Shown here: positions 1-12,380 of the stretch, piece after piece | Position numbering within the stretch: position 1 is the stretch's first letter | Layout of the letters: every line of letters starts with the position of its first letter | DNA from: Citrus sinensis | Lineage: Eukaryota > Streptophyta > Magnoliopsida > Sapindales > Rutaceae | Reading direction: 5' to 3' | Assembly (NCBI RefSeq): GCF_022201045.2 | Contig: NC_068556.1 | Coordinates: 2,954,001-3,018,000, forward strand | DNA length: 64,000 nt | Program-made: the position numbers and the translations under genes | The notes under the pieces: model-generated | What the model saw: only the letters and a program-made list of their open reading frames with translations | Database searches by the model: none | Told to the model about the DNA's origin: nothing

Positions 1-480
1 TAATTGGTTTTAAGAAATTAAATGGTTCATAAATAGTTATCATTAAGTGGTAATTTGATTTTCAACATCTATCGTTGGATCGTTTAAAGTCAATGACTTA
101 AAATTTGAAGTTAAATTTTTAATAAAAAACTTAAGTTGAAATAATCTTATCCTATAAGTAATGTATCTAGTTCGCTACATCTAATTTGTGCATTTGTCCA
201 TTTTCTTCAAACTTTTAAAAAATAATACATGATGATTTAGAAATATTTGATCTACTTAAGTTTCTCTCTTTTTTTGATAATAGGATGACTCTATTTATTT
301 TTAACAAATGATAATTTATCTATTAATTTTTTAAATAATAAATTAATAAACATTATAAATCGGAAATTCTCTAGTAATTAACTAGCAACACCACCATGAA
401 TTTTATTTGAATTTAGCCGATTGAACTTGAAATAAACTCTTCTAAAAAAATAAAACAAAAAAATCCTTTATTTAAAAAAA
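1..480. other. AT-rich spacer, no gene seen
   Basis: This stretch is AT-rich, with no convincing open frame, RNA gene or terminal-repeat structure. It lies upstream of the La gene promoter. Confidence 0.5.
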
Positions 481-497
481 GGGAATAAAATAATAAA

Positions 498-673
498 AGC
501 CCAATTTTAACAAAACTGAGAGTGACGTGGCAGACGGTGGATACAAACGTGGGACTGGCACTTGGGCAAATTCAGTTTCAGAATCAGAATAGAGGGCAAA
601 GCATTAAGGAAGACATAACATAAACTGTCTCACTCGAAAGCCGCCCAAAATATCTCACAACACAAAACCCTAA
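498..673 (+). promoter_or_regulatory. La1 promoter: site II, ACGT and telo-box elements
   Basis: Upstream of the La start codon there is AGCCCA at 498-503 (the complement of TGGGCT, site II), TGACGTGG at 523-530 (a bZIP-type ACGT core), a GCCCA core at 643-647 and a perfect telo-box AAACCCTAA at 665-673, 52 bp before the ATG. Telo-boxes together with TGGGCY motifs are known in promoters of plant ribosomal-protein and other translation genes. That they act here is inference from sequence and spacing. Confidence 0.55.
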
Positions 674-724
674 ACAGTGAACGCTTGCCCTCTCTCACTC
701 GTCTCTCTCGTCCGTACAACAAGG

Positions 725-3700
725 ATGGCGTCCTTAGATGAAGAAACTGCCCAAGCTGTTCTGCGTCAGGTCCTTCTTCTCTTTCCTCCTCCTTTTTAAC
801 CTTCTTTTTTTTTTTGGTTGTTTCAAAGTAAAGTTCTTCAAATATATCGGCTCTTATTTTATTTTTATTGCTTTTGCAGGTTGAATTTTACTTCAGTGAT
901 AGCAATATTCCTACTGATGAATTTCTTAGGGGAAAGATCAGCGAGAGCTCTGATGCCAGTATCCTTATTACTTATTTTTTTATTCTTAGTTTTTTTTCTA
1001 TGGAAATTTTAGCTGTTTTTATTTGATTTTAAATTGAATTTAGTTTTATTTTTTATTTTTTTGGTTGATCTTGACTGTGGATAATACAGTGGTTAGTTTG
1101 GCTCTGATTTGTTCGTTTAAGAGAATGAAAGAGCATTTACATTTGGGCAATGTGAAGTCTGAAGACATACCTGAAGATACTTTAGAGGCTGTTGCTGAAA
1201 CTCTTCGAAAGTCTTCTTCCCTTAAACTTTCCGAAGATGGTCAGTTTTCTTTAACCTCTCCTTCTTAGGCAAATTACTGTATGTATATCGCAGCTGTCAC
1301 TGAAATTGTGATTATGAAACTTTAAATGTTGTGTCGAATTGAAGATGATATATTACGATATCAATTAGTGATCAACTCTGCATTTGTTAGCATATTCTTC
1401 TTCTTTTTTTTTTTAAATTGAGTATAAATTATTTTTTTAATTTATTTATTTATTCATTTTTGTATATAATGTTTGGTGGGTTAGGGATGAAAGTGGGTCG
1501 TAGTGCTGAACTACCAACTGCAGAGGAGATGAAAGAGCAATTGGATGTAAGAACAATTGCTGCAACACCTCTAGAATATGATGTGAAGCGTGAAGATGTA
1601 GAGGCCTTCTTTTCTCAACATGTCAAGGTACTGGTCGTTTGAGATTTTCATTATTCAAAGTAAATTGGTTCGAATTATCTATTGTGTACATACTTCAAGG
1701 TACAATAATTAAAATCTATATATAAGCCTCCTAAGAGAAGAAGAAGATTTCTTTTAAGATATTGTGCAATTATATGTTTGTTAACCGATTTCGTTCAAGT
1801 TCTCTATATCTGTGTAGTGCTGTTAACTGTTTCAGGTTAATAGTGTGAGGTTGCCCCGTCATGTAGCAGACAAAAGGTTATTTTGTGGCACTGCTTTGAT
1901 TGAGTTCTCAACCGAGGAAGATGCTGAGAAGGTTCTGAAGCAAGGCTTGTTTTATGCAGGTGTTGAGCTTCATCTGAAGCCAAAGTATGTTATGGCTCTG
2001 GTTTTAATTTATTTTCAGTTCATTTCACATTGAATTTTTAATTATAAATTAATATGGTTTGTTTTGGTGTAAGCATTTTATATATACATATAGATTTTTT
2101 GCATAAGTTAGTGTGGTTTTCAACACATACTGTGCTACAGTTAAGCTTAAATAACTGCCTGCATTATTTTTACTTGTTACTTTTAATATTTGTATGCAGA
2201 AACTTCTAGTTTTGGAGCCCCTGTTGATACATTTTCTTTTCTATTCAGGAAGGAATTTGAAGCAGAAAGAGCAAAAGAAACAGAGGAATTTGAGAAATCT
2301 CGTCCGGCCGTGGGTTCAAATCGCAAGAACAACTCAAATGCAGAAGCAGAGTAATTAATGCTTCTCTTTGAATTTTGTGAATTCCTTGTCCCGTGTGATT
2401 ATGACATAGTTGTTCTTCTTTATATGATAACAGCTATCCAAAGGGCTTAATTGTTGCATTCACGCTGAAGAACAAGTCAGCTGAGGGTTCTGAAGAAAAA
2501 AATGGCTCTCTCAAGCCAGCCAATGACATTGAAAATGCTTGTAAACCAGATGGAGAGCCTGACTCCTCTGATAATGCTGCTGCTGTAGAAAGTGAGCAGA
2601 AGGCATCAGAAAATGACAGCAACGGTGAAGGAAAGGTTGAGGAGAAGAATGAATTGGACAGTGAAGATGGAGATAAGTCTTCTGATGGTTCCATTGAAAA
2701 GGGTGAAGAGAAGGAAGGGAAAACTTCCATTGATACATATAAAGACAATATGGATGTTGTAATGCGTGAGGATTTGAAGAGCGTCTTTCATAAATTTGGC
2801 ACTGTTAAGGTACAATGTTGGTTCCCTGTTACTTTAATATTGTTCTCATTATATGCCTTTGTTACTTGCTAACTAGTATATATCGGCATAGATTTTCTCA
2901 AAAAATTCTGTTCCTTTCTATCAATTTTGACTGTAGAATGTGACGAGCCATTCCATCTCTAGAGGAGCTTCCTTTCTAGGCCCTCATGTGTGTGTCATTT
3001 ATAAAAGTCTTTACTGCTAGATGTTACTGTGTAATATGGTCTGAATAGCAATATAGTTGTTACTAGCTATTTTGTTCTAGCTTTGGGGGCTATGTTGAGT
3101 TAATTATGACTTTTCTCATTATTATGTATATTTTTCCTTTAAAGTTCATCGACTTCAAAATTGGAGCTGAGTCGGGGTACATTAGGTTTGAAGAACCTGA
3201 AGGAGCTCAGAAAGCTCGTGCAGCTGCAGTCCTAGCCCAAGAAGGCGGCCTGTCTGTGAAGAATTTCATAGCTGTTTTAGAACCTGTTACTGGTATGCAA
3301 CAACGTACATTTTTTCCATACAAAATTCTATTTCTTAGTGGTTTTGTATGAGTAGTATTCTGCATCTTGAGACATAGTATTTTTGCTTAATTTTGTTCTC
3401 AGGTGAGGCTGAAAAAGAGTACTGGAGCCTACTTCGTGGTAACCAAGAGAGACACCGTGACGTTAAGGGTAACCGAGGAAGGTCCGTACATCTATATAGT
3501 ACTTGTTTTACTTTCTACTTTTATTTTGATGCGGTTACCTTTGATATTGCGGATTAATAATTTATTTACTTAACAGCCATTATTAATAGGAAACTGGTTC
3601 ATTTTTCCACTGTTATTAATTTCAATCAACATATGCAGGGGAGGAAAAACATTTAGAGGCAGAAAACAAAGCCGCTTCAGAGAAAATGATTCAGCAAGAG

Positions 3701-3729
3701 GACGCCCAAATAAAGCCCGGAAAGTTTGA
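725..3729 (+). CDS. LA1: La protein 1 (La motif plus two RRMs), 10 coding exons
   Basis: Exons 725-769, 880-958, 1090-1239, 1485-1627, 1836-1984, 2249-2350, 2434-2809, 3145-3292, 3403-3481 and 3639-3729 join in phase to a 453-residue protein. La proteins bind the 3' oligo-U of new RNA polymerase III transcripts in the nucleus and protect and fold them; the Arabidopsis homologue is needed for embryo growth and ribosome production. The winged-helix La motif fills about residues 1-90 (start MASLDEETAQAVLRQ, then VEFYFSDSNIPTDEFL). RRM1 lies around 110-195 with the RNP stretch FCGTALIEF. An acidic, Ser-rich linker follows, then an atypical second RRM at about 325-420 with SGYIRFEEP, and a basic Arg/Gly-rich tail ending NKARKV. 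The length suits the family. The start codon opens the conserved La motif directly, so there is little doubt about it. The frame is intact. Confidence 0.93.
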
Positions 3730-5797
3730 GCAGCATGAGAAACCCGGGATTAGTTCTGGGACTAGTTTTGTCCGACCCCATCTGATTTTTCTTTTGAGGA
3801 TAAAATGCGCTTCTTACTGGATCTCTCGGTGTCTTGTCCGCTATTACGTTGAATTCGTGTTCTCGGATACGCAGTAAAATGTTTTTTTTTTTTGGTTTGC
3901 AGTTAGAATCGTTTGAATGCTCCGGCATTGTTATTTTTCGAAATTCATAATCACAATTGTTGTAAATTTAATGGTTCCCATTTCCCCTTGAACTGATGAT
4001 CATCTCATCTTTTGCAAGAATCGAACGTGCTTAACAAACAGGTCTTTGATCTTTTGCTGATATTGATTATAAATTTTGAACGTCAAATCTTATTCTCGTG
4101 GGCTGACTCGCTATACGTTTACTAAAAAATATTTAGGAAAACGCTTTAAATCACATGTTTTGACCTTGGTGGGTGGTGGCTAAAAAGAAGATATGAAATT
4201 TGAATCCCGCTTAACTGTGTTTAAAAAGAAAAGAGAAAATAAAGAAAAATGAAGCCCACAGAGGAACGCGATCATCTGAAGAAAAGTCAACATAGCTAAC
4301 GTAATGATTGTACAATTGTCGAATAGAGTCTGTACTTCGTATCTATCTCACCTGCTTTACCATACGAGATACCGAGGTGGCATGTACTTGTTTTTGGTCT
4401 TTTATGTTTGTTTTCGAAAGTTGCTTGGTGGGTTAAGATGATATTGTTAGTGTTAAAAATACAAAAAAAATAGTAGAAAAATGCCCTGATTCTTGAGCAA
4501 TGAGCATCCATTTGCCTGGAGGTTTCTGTTCCTCAAGCCCACCCATTCCAGAGGAACTTTCATATGTTTTGCATTGGAGTCCGTTAACTTTCTTTTTATT
4601 CAAGACAGCTTCTTCTTCATGCAATACTTCACAGTATAGTATGTGTAATAATATTCCGTAGCCTTCTGCGATGAACGATCAGTACTGTTTGAATTGAAAC
4701 AGCCTCCATGGCAGGTCAAAATAATGGAAATCCAGCAAGTTGATTCCTTAGCAACTGAAAAATAAGTAAAGATTGTTTAAATTTAAAAAGAAATTGATTG
4801 GTATGAAATTAAAAATATTCTACAATCCTTACTCTCATAGGCTGACTCGGCTTTCTTTCTAATCTTGTTTTATGAAACAAGTTAAGCTATTAAGCTTTAA
4901 GTGAATAAGCACATTATAAATGATCTAAAAGTTTTAGTGTTACCTATGTAGTAATTGATTTACTTGTGCATAATATTATCATTTGCATATCATAATATCC
5001 TTCAGCCATAAGTTTTCTAGGTGATGATTCATTCAAGTAGTAAAATCACTTGAATTAATACAAGAAGTTATTTCAAAAGATCCGATATTCAAACCTCACT
5101 TTCATCAAGGTTAGTGAGAGATTTTATTTATATTTGCATAAAATTAATATATATACTAATAATGGATTTCTAGTCATATTAAAGTTAGTAGTAAATTAAA
5201 AGATAAAAAGAACATATATTTTAATACACTATAAGATAAAATATATTATATTAAAATCTGTATTTTTTATTTTTTATCTTATATGAGATTTTAACATGGT
5301 TAGAATCTCTAATTAGAAGAATTCTATATGTATATATAAGTTGGATTTGAGATTGAACTTCTAATTTTTCTCAATTTCCTTTTTGGCCAAACTTGTAGAT
5401 AACTAGGTTCGAACTTTTGCCAAATGTTCATATAATTAATGCACATTCAATTATTTTGTATACTTTCAGATAATCTTATGTAATAAGTGTTTGCTGATAC
5501 TGTAATTATTATTAATATTATCCCTATCCATAACAATAAATTAATGCCTAATCATAGGTAGTGCGTATCTTACTTAAAAAAAATACCAAAAATTATCGCA
5601 TCCATGAATTAGCAAATCCTAGCTGCTAAGACAATTATAGTTATTATATCAACAATTAATTGTGTACTTATAAATGTAAAATAAAATAACACTCTCACCA
5701 AAAATTAAAGATTTTTAATTACTAATATGGGTTAAAAATTAATAGTTGGTGAACAAAAATGAAAAAGAAAGAAGAAAACAAAATAAAATGAATATGG
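3730..5797. other. Spacer between La1 and MYB3R, with one hairpin-like AT-rich stretch
   Basis: The first 200-300 bases are probably La1 3' UTR. The rest is AT-rich spacer. At about 5196-5285 two AT-rich arms (AAGATAAAAA ... ATTTTAATA and their complement) could fold into an imperfect hairpin, possibly a decayed MITE, though low sequence complexity makes this weak. A minus-strand open frame at about 4433-4680 lacks an ATG and resembles nothing I recognise. Confidence 0.4.
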
Positions 5798-6121
5798 CCG
5801 TTGTTGGACTTTGAAAATGAAAGAACTTTAAAACATTTAAAACGGACGGCCAAGATGTCCACGTTTGTAAATCTCGACCGTTAAGAAACCAAACATGTTC
5901 GAACTTTAACCATAGGGTTTGAAACTCAGTTGTCCGCCCCTTTATGTTTGAATAGCATTCTAGACCGTTTCATTTTCTCTCTCTATCTCTCTCTAAATTC
6001 CCCACAATTCTCTCACTAAAACTCTTCCTTATTTCAAAAAAAAAAAAATTAGTTGTATTTGCAGATCTTTAGTTCTTCGCTAATTCAAATTTCATTTTGG
6101 GATCTGCAAATGCGCACCGTT
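5798..6121 (+). promoter_or_regulatory. Cluster of five AACGG/CCGTT (MSA-core) motifs at the MYB3R promoter
   Basis: MSA-core pentamers occur at 5798-5802, 5841-5845, 5878-5882, 5965-5969 and 6117-6121; the last is probably within the 5' UTR. About 0.6 would be expected by chance in this length. MYB3R proteins bind MSA elements (core AACGG) in G2/M genes, so the cluster suggests auto- or cross-regulation. Only the cores match well; the flanking bases fit the full consensus imperfectly. Confidence 0.5.
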
Positions 6122-6961
6122 TCGTTCTCTCCACCGATTTCGTCTAAATTTCGAATCTTGAAGCTGAGTTCGGTGAGTTGCTTCGGGTTTTGTTTCCTTG
6201 AAATTCGAATTCGATTTCATTGATCTTGATTCTTGACCGGTAATTGGCTTTTTTGTTGTAAATTTATGATATCTAATGCTGTTTCATGCATTTTGCTGTT
6301 TCGTGAAATTTGAATTTTCTGAAGTTACTCGGTGGGTGATCTAGGGTTTAGTTGATGAAGTTGACAGTTTGTGTCTGATCATGATCATTGGTTTGAATTT
6401 ATGAAGTTTGGTCGGCAATTTGAAGAATTTTCAATTCTTTGCCCTTCAGTACTGTTGTAAATCAGTTGAAATTTGAGCATTGATAATAATTTTATATCAA
6501 TTAAAGATTACTTTCGAGTTTTTTTCTGAACTAACTATGGTAGATTAATGTGAAGCTTTCTACAGAAGGGTTTTGCTGGTCGTTAAGAGCTTAAGAATTT
6601 TTGGTGTAATAATTCATGAAATGATTGTCAATTTACATTTGGTGTTTAATTTTTGTGTCATAATTTTTATTCTAATAATTCAAACGGTTGCGTATTCGAT
6701 TATATTTATCATGGAAAGTACCTTTTGTATCAGATCACTTTGGAATCTATGTTCCTTTCTTGGATATTCAACAAACTTATTATTTTCTAATTTTGATTGC
6801 ATTTGTCCTTAATTATATGTCAGCTTGTGGTTTTGTCCTGCGGGAGGGGATTTCTAGCCTCATTTTAGGAAAATAGATAATGATTTGGAGACCAGATTCT
6901 GGAGAAAATTGTCATGGAATTGGAATCGGGGTATGCAGCTTTATTTGTTTGTCAATAAAGT
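5950..6961 (+). other. MYB3R 5' leader with an intron
   Basis: A CT-rich leader (about 5970-6170) ends at a good donor (TTCG|GTGAGT at 6171), and the start codon lies 790 bases further on. A 5' UTR intron is therefore likely. The exact second leader exon is unclear; an acceptor just upstream of 6962 (ATGCAG at about 6935) is possible. A short upstream ATG lies at 6110 before the donor. Confidence 0.45.
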
Positions 6962-9900
6962 ATGGAAAGTGACCGGGTAATCTCTGCTCCTTCAGATGGA
7001 CTTGGTGACGGTGGTCAGAGAATGCGATCTATGCATGGGTAATCTCTCAAAAGCATAAAACTCTTGTTGTTCACATGTCATCTTCTATGCTTTTGTCTTG
7101 TACATGTGCCACTGTTCCTTAGAGCATTTTCAACTGATGGATAAGGTCAGTTCTTTTAAGCTACGTGTGGTACTTGCTTTGCTCCTTAAGCTAAAAGATG
7201 GAATTATTGTTCACACATACAATTTGTACACTCTCTCCGTTTTTTTTTTTTGGGTGTGGGGATGTGGGTTATTTAGCTCATAAATGTTATGCTTAGATGG
7301 GAAATTAGTAATTTAGTGAATTGTAGCACTTTCAATCTTGAAGATTTTAATTAGTTTTGCTTCTTCAAAGCTAATCTTTAGTGGCTTTCAGTGGGGGGAA
7401 AAAAAAAGCCATTTTTTTGTGTACTCACTTCCTCCACCCCCTTATTAGTGAGAATAGTTTCTACTGTGAATAATGTTAAATCTTTCTGTACTCTTGACCT
7501 CTCTGCCCCTTCTAATTAGTAACAATAACTTTTACCATGATCGTGGTCATGACCATTTAATCAATTTTTTATAGGAGGACCAGTGGCCCTACAAGACGTT
7601 CCACAAAGGGACAGTGGACACCAGAAGAGGTGAATGTGTTTACTTTTAGCAGTTTATTTATTTGGTTTTCTGTGTCTATCATGTTTATTGATACCATCTT
7701 TACACCCCCTTCCCCCTCCCACAAAAAAAAATGATATTACCTTGAGTTTATCTTTGTTTTTAATAAGTTGCTTCTTTAAATGCCAAGATAAATTGCTATA
7801 TTTATAAATAATTATAAATACAGTTATAAGTATAAGCTTGTATGTGTAGTTTTTTATTTTTCATTTTTTAACGAGATGGATGCTAATTCTGTTTTAGGAT
7901 GAGATATTGCGGAAGGCAGTTCAGCGTTTCAAGGGAAAGAATTGGAAGAAAATTGGTAAGGAATGAGTTTATCTCATGTCTGCATATTATGAATTTATTA
8001 AAATATTTATCCAATGGTCTTTCCTGCAAATAATCCAAGTAGCTCAGCCAATTTACACTCAGCTCTTAGTTGTGCTGTCTTTTGGCTCTTTAATCGGTGT
8101 TGCATGTGATACACATTCTAATTGTAGTTTGACTTGTTTGCAGCGGAGTGTTTTAAAGACCGAACAGATGTACAATGCTTACATAGGTGGCAGAAGGTCT
8201 TGAACCCAGAACTGGTTAAAGGTCCATGGTCTAAAGAGGTACTTTCTATAGTTGTTTCTTATGACCGTGCCGTCCCTGCAGTGCTATAGTTTAGCCAATT
8301 TCTGAACTGGCTTAGACTATACCAGCATACATGTTGACATTGTCAGCTAATTGTCATATATGTAATCAGGAGGATGAGATAATAATTGAATTGGTGAACA
8401 AATATGGGCCAAAAAAGTGGTCCACCATTGCTCAGCATTTACCAGGCCGTATTGGTAAGCAATGCAGGGAAAGGTATGATTATAGTGTTGTTTATGACGA
8501 TTGGGTCCCTTTTTATCTGTTCACCTTGATTTGATCTCGTTCCCCGTCTTGTATTTAGTAAATTTAAATTATTGTAGGTGGCATAATCATCTTAACCCTG
8601 CCATAAACAAAGAGGCATGGACTCAGGAAGAGGAGCTGGCTTTAATTCGTGCACATCAGATTTATGGGAACAGATGGGCGGAGCTAACAAAATTCTTGCC
8701 AGGAAGGTAAGTCTATTTCTTATTGCAAGAAGAGAGTCAACTTCCAAGATGTCCTTGACTTTATCTAGATCTTGCTGTTTTCTCCCTCTCTGCCCTTGCA
8801 TCACAATTGGTGTTTGTTTGGTTTAAGGTTCTGTTATTAGAAGAGTGAACGACTTTTATTTGGAACTTGCTGAAACAAAAATGGCATCCGATATATTTGT
8901 TCTTGTTTGATCAACAGGACAGACAATGCAATAAAAAATCACTGGAACAGCTCTGTGAAAAAGAAGTTGGACTCTTACTTGGCTTCAGGACTATTGGAGC
9001 AGTTCCAGGGCCTGCCTCTTGTTGGACATCAAAATCAACCTTTGCCATCATCTTCACAAAGGATGCAAAGTAGTGGAGATGAAAGTTGTCCTAAAGGTGG
9101 AACAGAAGGAGAAGAAGTATCAGAATGCAGTCAAGAGTCAGCAGGTGTTGCACACACTCATTCTGCTGGTAATGTGGTGCTACAAACGAGAGACCAGTTC
9201 ATTTTTAGTGAAGAGTCGTGTCCAGGGAAGGATCGAAGCTCCAGTCCAGCATCTTGTACAGAACAATATTACACCTCACTTGAAGATGTCACTTTTTCCA
9301 TTCCAGAAATACCTTGTGAAGCTGGCTGCTCTTCTAAGTTCCCTGAACAAAGTTTTGTCAATAATGCTGGGTCTTTTGCACGCACACCTTACCAGTTTAA
9401 TTTACAGGATGTATCAAACTTTTCGGCACTCGAATTGGGACATCAATCAGCGGGGTTGCCAGCTCATTGTATAAGTTCTCATGAAGGCCATGAAGTTGCT
9501 AATGTTCCATTCCAAAGCTCTATGGGACTTAGCGTTCCTAGTTCTGCTGGAAATCTAGCAGCTGGTTCAGCTAAACCAGAGAACATGTTGATATCAGATG
9601 ATGAATGTTGCCGGGTCTTATTTGCAGAGGCAATGAAAGATGGATGTTTTTCCTTGGAAAATCTTCCACAAGGATTGAATATTGTTGACTCACTACTCTG
9701 CCGATCTTTGGATGTGCCAATATCTGAAAGTGACAGAACTTCATCCTCACAAGCTTTTTGTCCTTTAAGGCCAGAATTATTAGGAACTTCATGCAGTCAA
9801 TCTTTTTTGTCTGGTCCAATGCTACTTTTGCCTGATGACAGTGGTTTCCTATATGGTCGAGAACCCAGTCAGTTAAATTGTCATTCTTATGGAACTCAAG

Positions 9901-12380
9901 AACAAGAACTTAATACAAATGGACAAGCTGGCTTTATCTGTACCAATGAATCTACCAATTCCCCTTGTGATGATGGTACTGATAATAGTGGCCTGCAAGA
10001 GTCATCATATCTTCCAAAGGATTCTTTGAAACTAGTTCCTATAAATACTTTTGGTTCAGGAGCAGATGCCATGATAAGTTGTCCTTCTGTAGAGGTTAAG
10101 CAAGAAGCACAAACAGAACAGCAGGATTCAGGAGCTCTTTGTTATGAACCTCCTCGTTTTCCTAGTTTGGACATTCCATTTTTCAGCTGTGATCTTATAC
10201 AATCTGGTAATGATATGCTGCAAGAGTATAGTCCACTCGGTATCCGCCAGTTAATGTCATCAATGAACTGCATAACTCCATTTAGGTTATGGGATTCACC
10301 TTCTCGGGATGGTAGTCCAGAGGCTGTGCTGAAAAGTGCTGCCAAAACTTTTACAGGCACACCATCCATTTTGAAGAAACGAAACCGTGACTTACTTTCA
10401 CCCCTGTCAGATAGAAGGAATGACAAAAAGCTTGAAACCGACTTGACATCCTGTTTGGCCCGTGATTTTTCTCGTCTAGATGTTATGTTTGATGATGGCG
10501 CGGCTAACAAAGCATCTTTGCTGTCCCCATCATCTAATCAGAAGAGAAATTCTGGATCCTTCATTGAAGACAAAGAAAATCTCAGTGGTGGTCAAGAGAA
10601 GGATAAAGATATCATTGTAAAAGACAAAACTTCTGAGAAAGATTTTGATGGTAGCAATTCCCAGGAAAACATGAAGCCAAAGACTGTTGATACTGATTCT
10701 AAGACCAAGATTGATGCTGATGCCGCTTCTGAAACCGTGAGTTATCTCATTGCCCTTTTTGGTGTTTGTCTGTACAAGTTATAAAGAAATGCTTTAAATT
10801 GTTGTCTTTTTGGACTATTATTGTAGCATATGGGAGAAAAGGTATTCAAGCTATAGGATTTTGACCTGTGTTCTCTACCTTGTTTTTTTTTTTTCTCCCT
10901 TAAAAAAAATGGAAAATTGTATTCAATATGTTGAAATTCTAGAGTTGGTGGTTTCACTGCTTTATGTAGTATTCAGAATTTTGCATCTATAGAACATTTT
11001 TAATTTTGTTTGTTCTACTATTCGCAGGTGAAAAAGCCTGCTAGCATCCTTGTTGAACATAATATGAATGATCTGCTATTTTCTCCTGATCAAGTTGGTT
11101 CCAAAGCAAATAGAGCACTGGGGTCACTTGCTCGAACTCCAAGAACTCAGTACTGTAAAGGCTTTGGGGTGACAGCAAATCAAGGTTTTTCCTCCGAACA
11201 ATCACCTAGGAATACAAGCTCTCCGGCAGTGTGCAAAAGGAGTAATGAAAGTAGTGCCGGTGCAGTTGCTTCAGTACAAGCCATTCCATCGTTGGCGCTG
11301 ACGGGAGAGACAACTACTACTGCTGGGAATGATGCTGGCACTGAAAACTATAACATGTGAGTTTTTGCTTTCCCCGTTATGATTTGCTGCTCCCTCTCCA
11401 GAAATTTATTCCCTGCTTATGTTTGTTTCCCGAAGTTGCTTGGCTGATAGTGATCTTTACCAGATTTGGTGAAACTCCATTCAAAAGAAGTATAGAATCA
11501 CCTTCAGCATGGAAGTCCCCTTGGTTTATTAACTCTTTTGTGCCAGGTCCAAGGGTTGATACTGAAATATCAATTGAGGTACGGCTCTTGCTGGAGTGCT
11601 TCTTTTCCATATTTCATGAGATGTTTCTTAGTATTTGGTTTTTCTTGTCAGGATATTGGTTATTTTATGAGCCCAGGCGATCGAAGTTATGATGCCCTTG
11701 GATTAATGAAACAGTTGAGTGAGCACACTGCTGCTGCATATGCAGATGCACTAGAGGTCTTGGGAGGTGAATCCTCTGAAACACTAGTGAATGAAAGGAA
11801 CTCCAAAAGTCCAAGCATGGACCAAGGGATCGAACATCTGCCAGAGAATGAAAATGAGAGTTCCCATTTGGACTCAAATGTTATGGTATGACTAGTTCTA
11901 CATAACTAAGGAGACAATTCTATGCAATCTATCACTAGTCCTTTAAAGACTTTTGCACTATGGCTTGATGTCATCAAAATATGATCGCCAAAGACCCTTA
12001 ACTGTCCAGATAATTCCATTCCAATGGATTCGCTGATAGAATGAAGAAGCTAAAGCTGAGGGTTGAAACATAAATGTGCTAAACCTTTTTAATAACCACA
12101 CTTTTCTTTTCCTTCAAGCATTTCAAGTCTTCTATATATTACAATAGCATTGCAAACCTTACTGTGCTAAGTTTTTCTTTTCCTATGCATCTTTCTTTCT
12201 TTTTGCAAGTAAAGTGGAACATTGTGAATAAACAGAGAAAATGTGCTTTGACAGATGGAGCGGCGCACTCTTGACTTCAGTGAATGTGGGACACCTGCAA
12301 AGGGAACAGAAACTCGGAAGTCCTTGACTGGCGTAAACTTCTCAAGTCCCTCTTCCTATCTGTTGAAGGGTTGCAGATAG
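6962..12380 (+). CDS. MYB3R: Three-repeat MYB transcription factor (MYB3R1/MYB3R4 type), 11 coding exons
   Basis: Exons 6962-7038, 7575-7629, 7898-7955, 8144-8238, 8370-8473, 8578-8706, 8918-10736, 11028-11356, 11464-11578, 11652-11885 and 12255-12380 give an intact 1046-residue protein. R1 (about residues 37-86) begins KGQWTPEEDEILRKAV, R2 (about 89-140) begins KGPWSKEEDEIIIELV and R3 (about 141-190) begins KEAWTQEEELALIRAH; each keeps its spaced tryptophans. Plant MYB3R proteins bind MSA elements and switch G2/M genes such as B cyclins on or off. Family-specific C-terminal blocks are present: GTPSILKKRNRDLLSPLSD, then NIFGETPFKRSIESPSAWK and EDIGYFMSPGDRSYDALG. Many Ser-Pro/Thr-Pro sites suit control by cyclin-dependent kinases. 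One exon of 1819 bases encodes the long central region, as in activator-type members. Length and motifs fit MYB3R1/MYB3R4 better than the shorter repressor types. Confidence 0.95.

Noticed and set aside
4433-4680. Minus-strand open frame containing KTYESSSGMGGLEEQKPPGK
   Set aside because: It has no ATG, no clear splice partners and no recognised family. It was left in the spacer description only.
9019-10510. Overlapping open frames on both strands within the long MYB3R exon
   Set aside because: They are shadows of the 1819-base coding exon.
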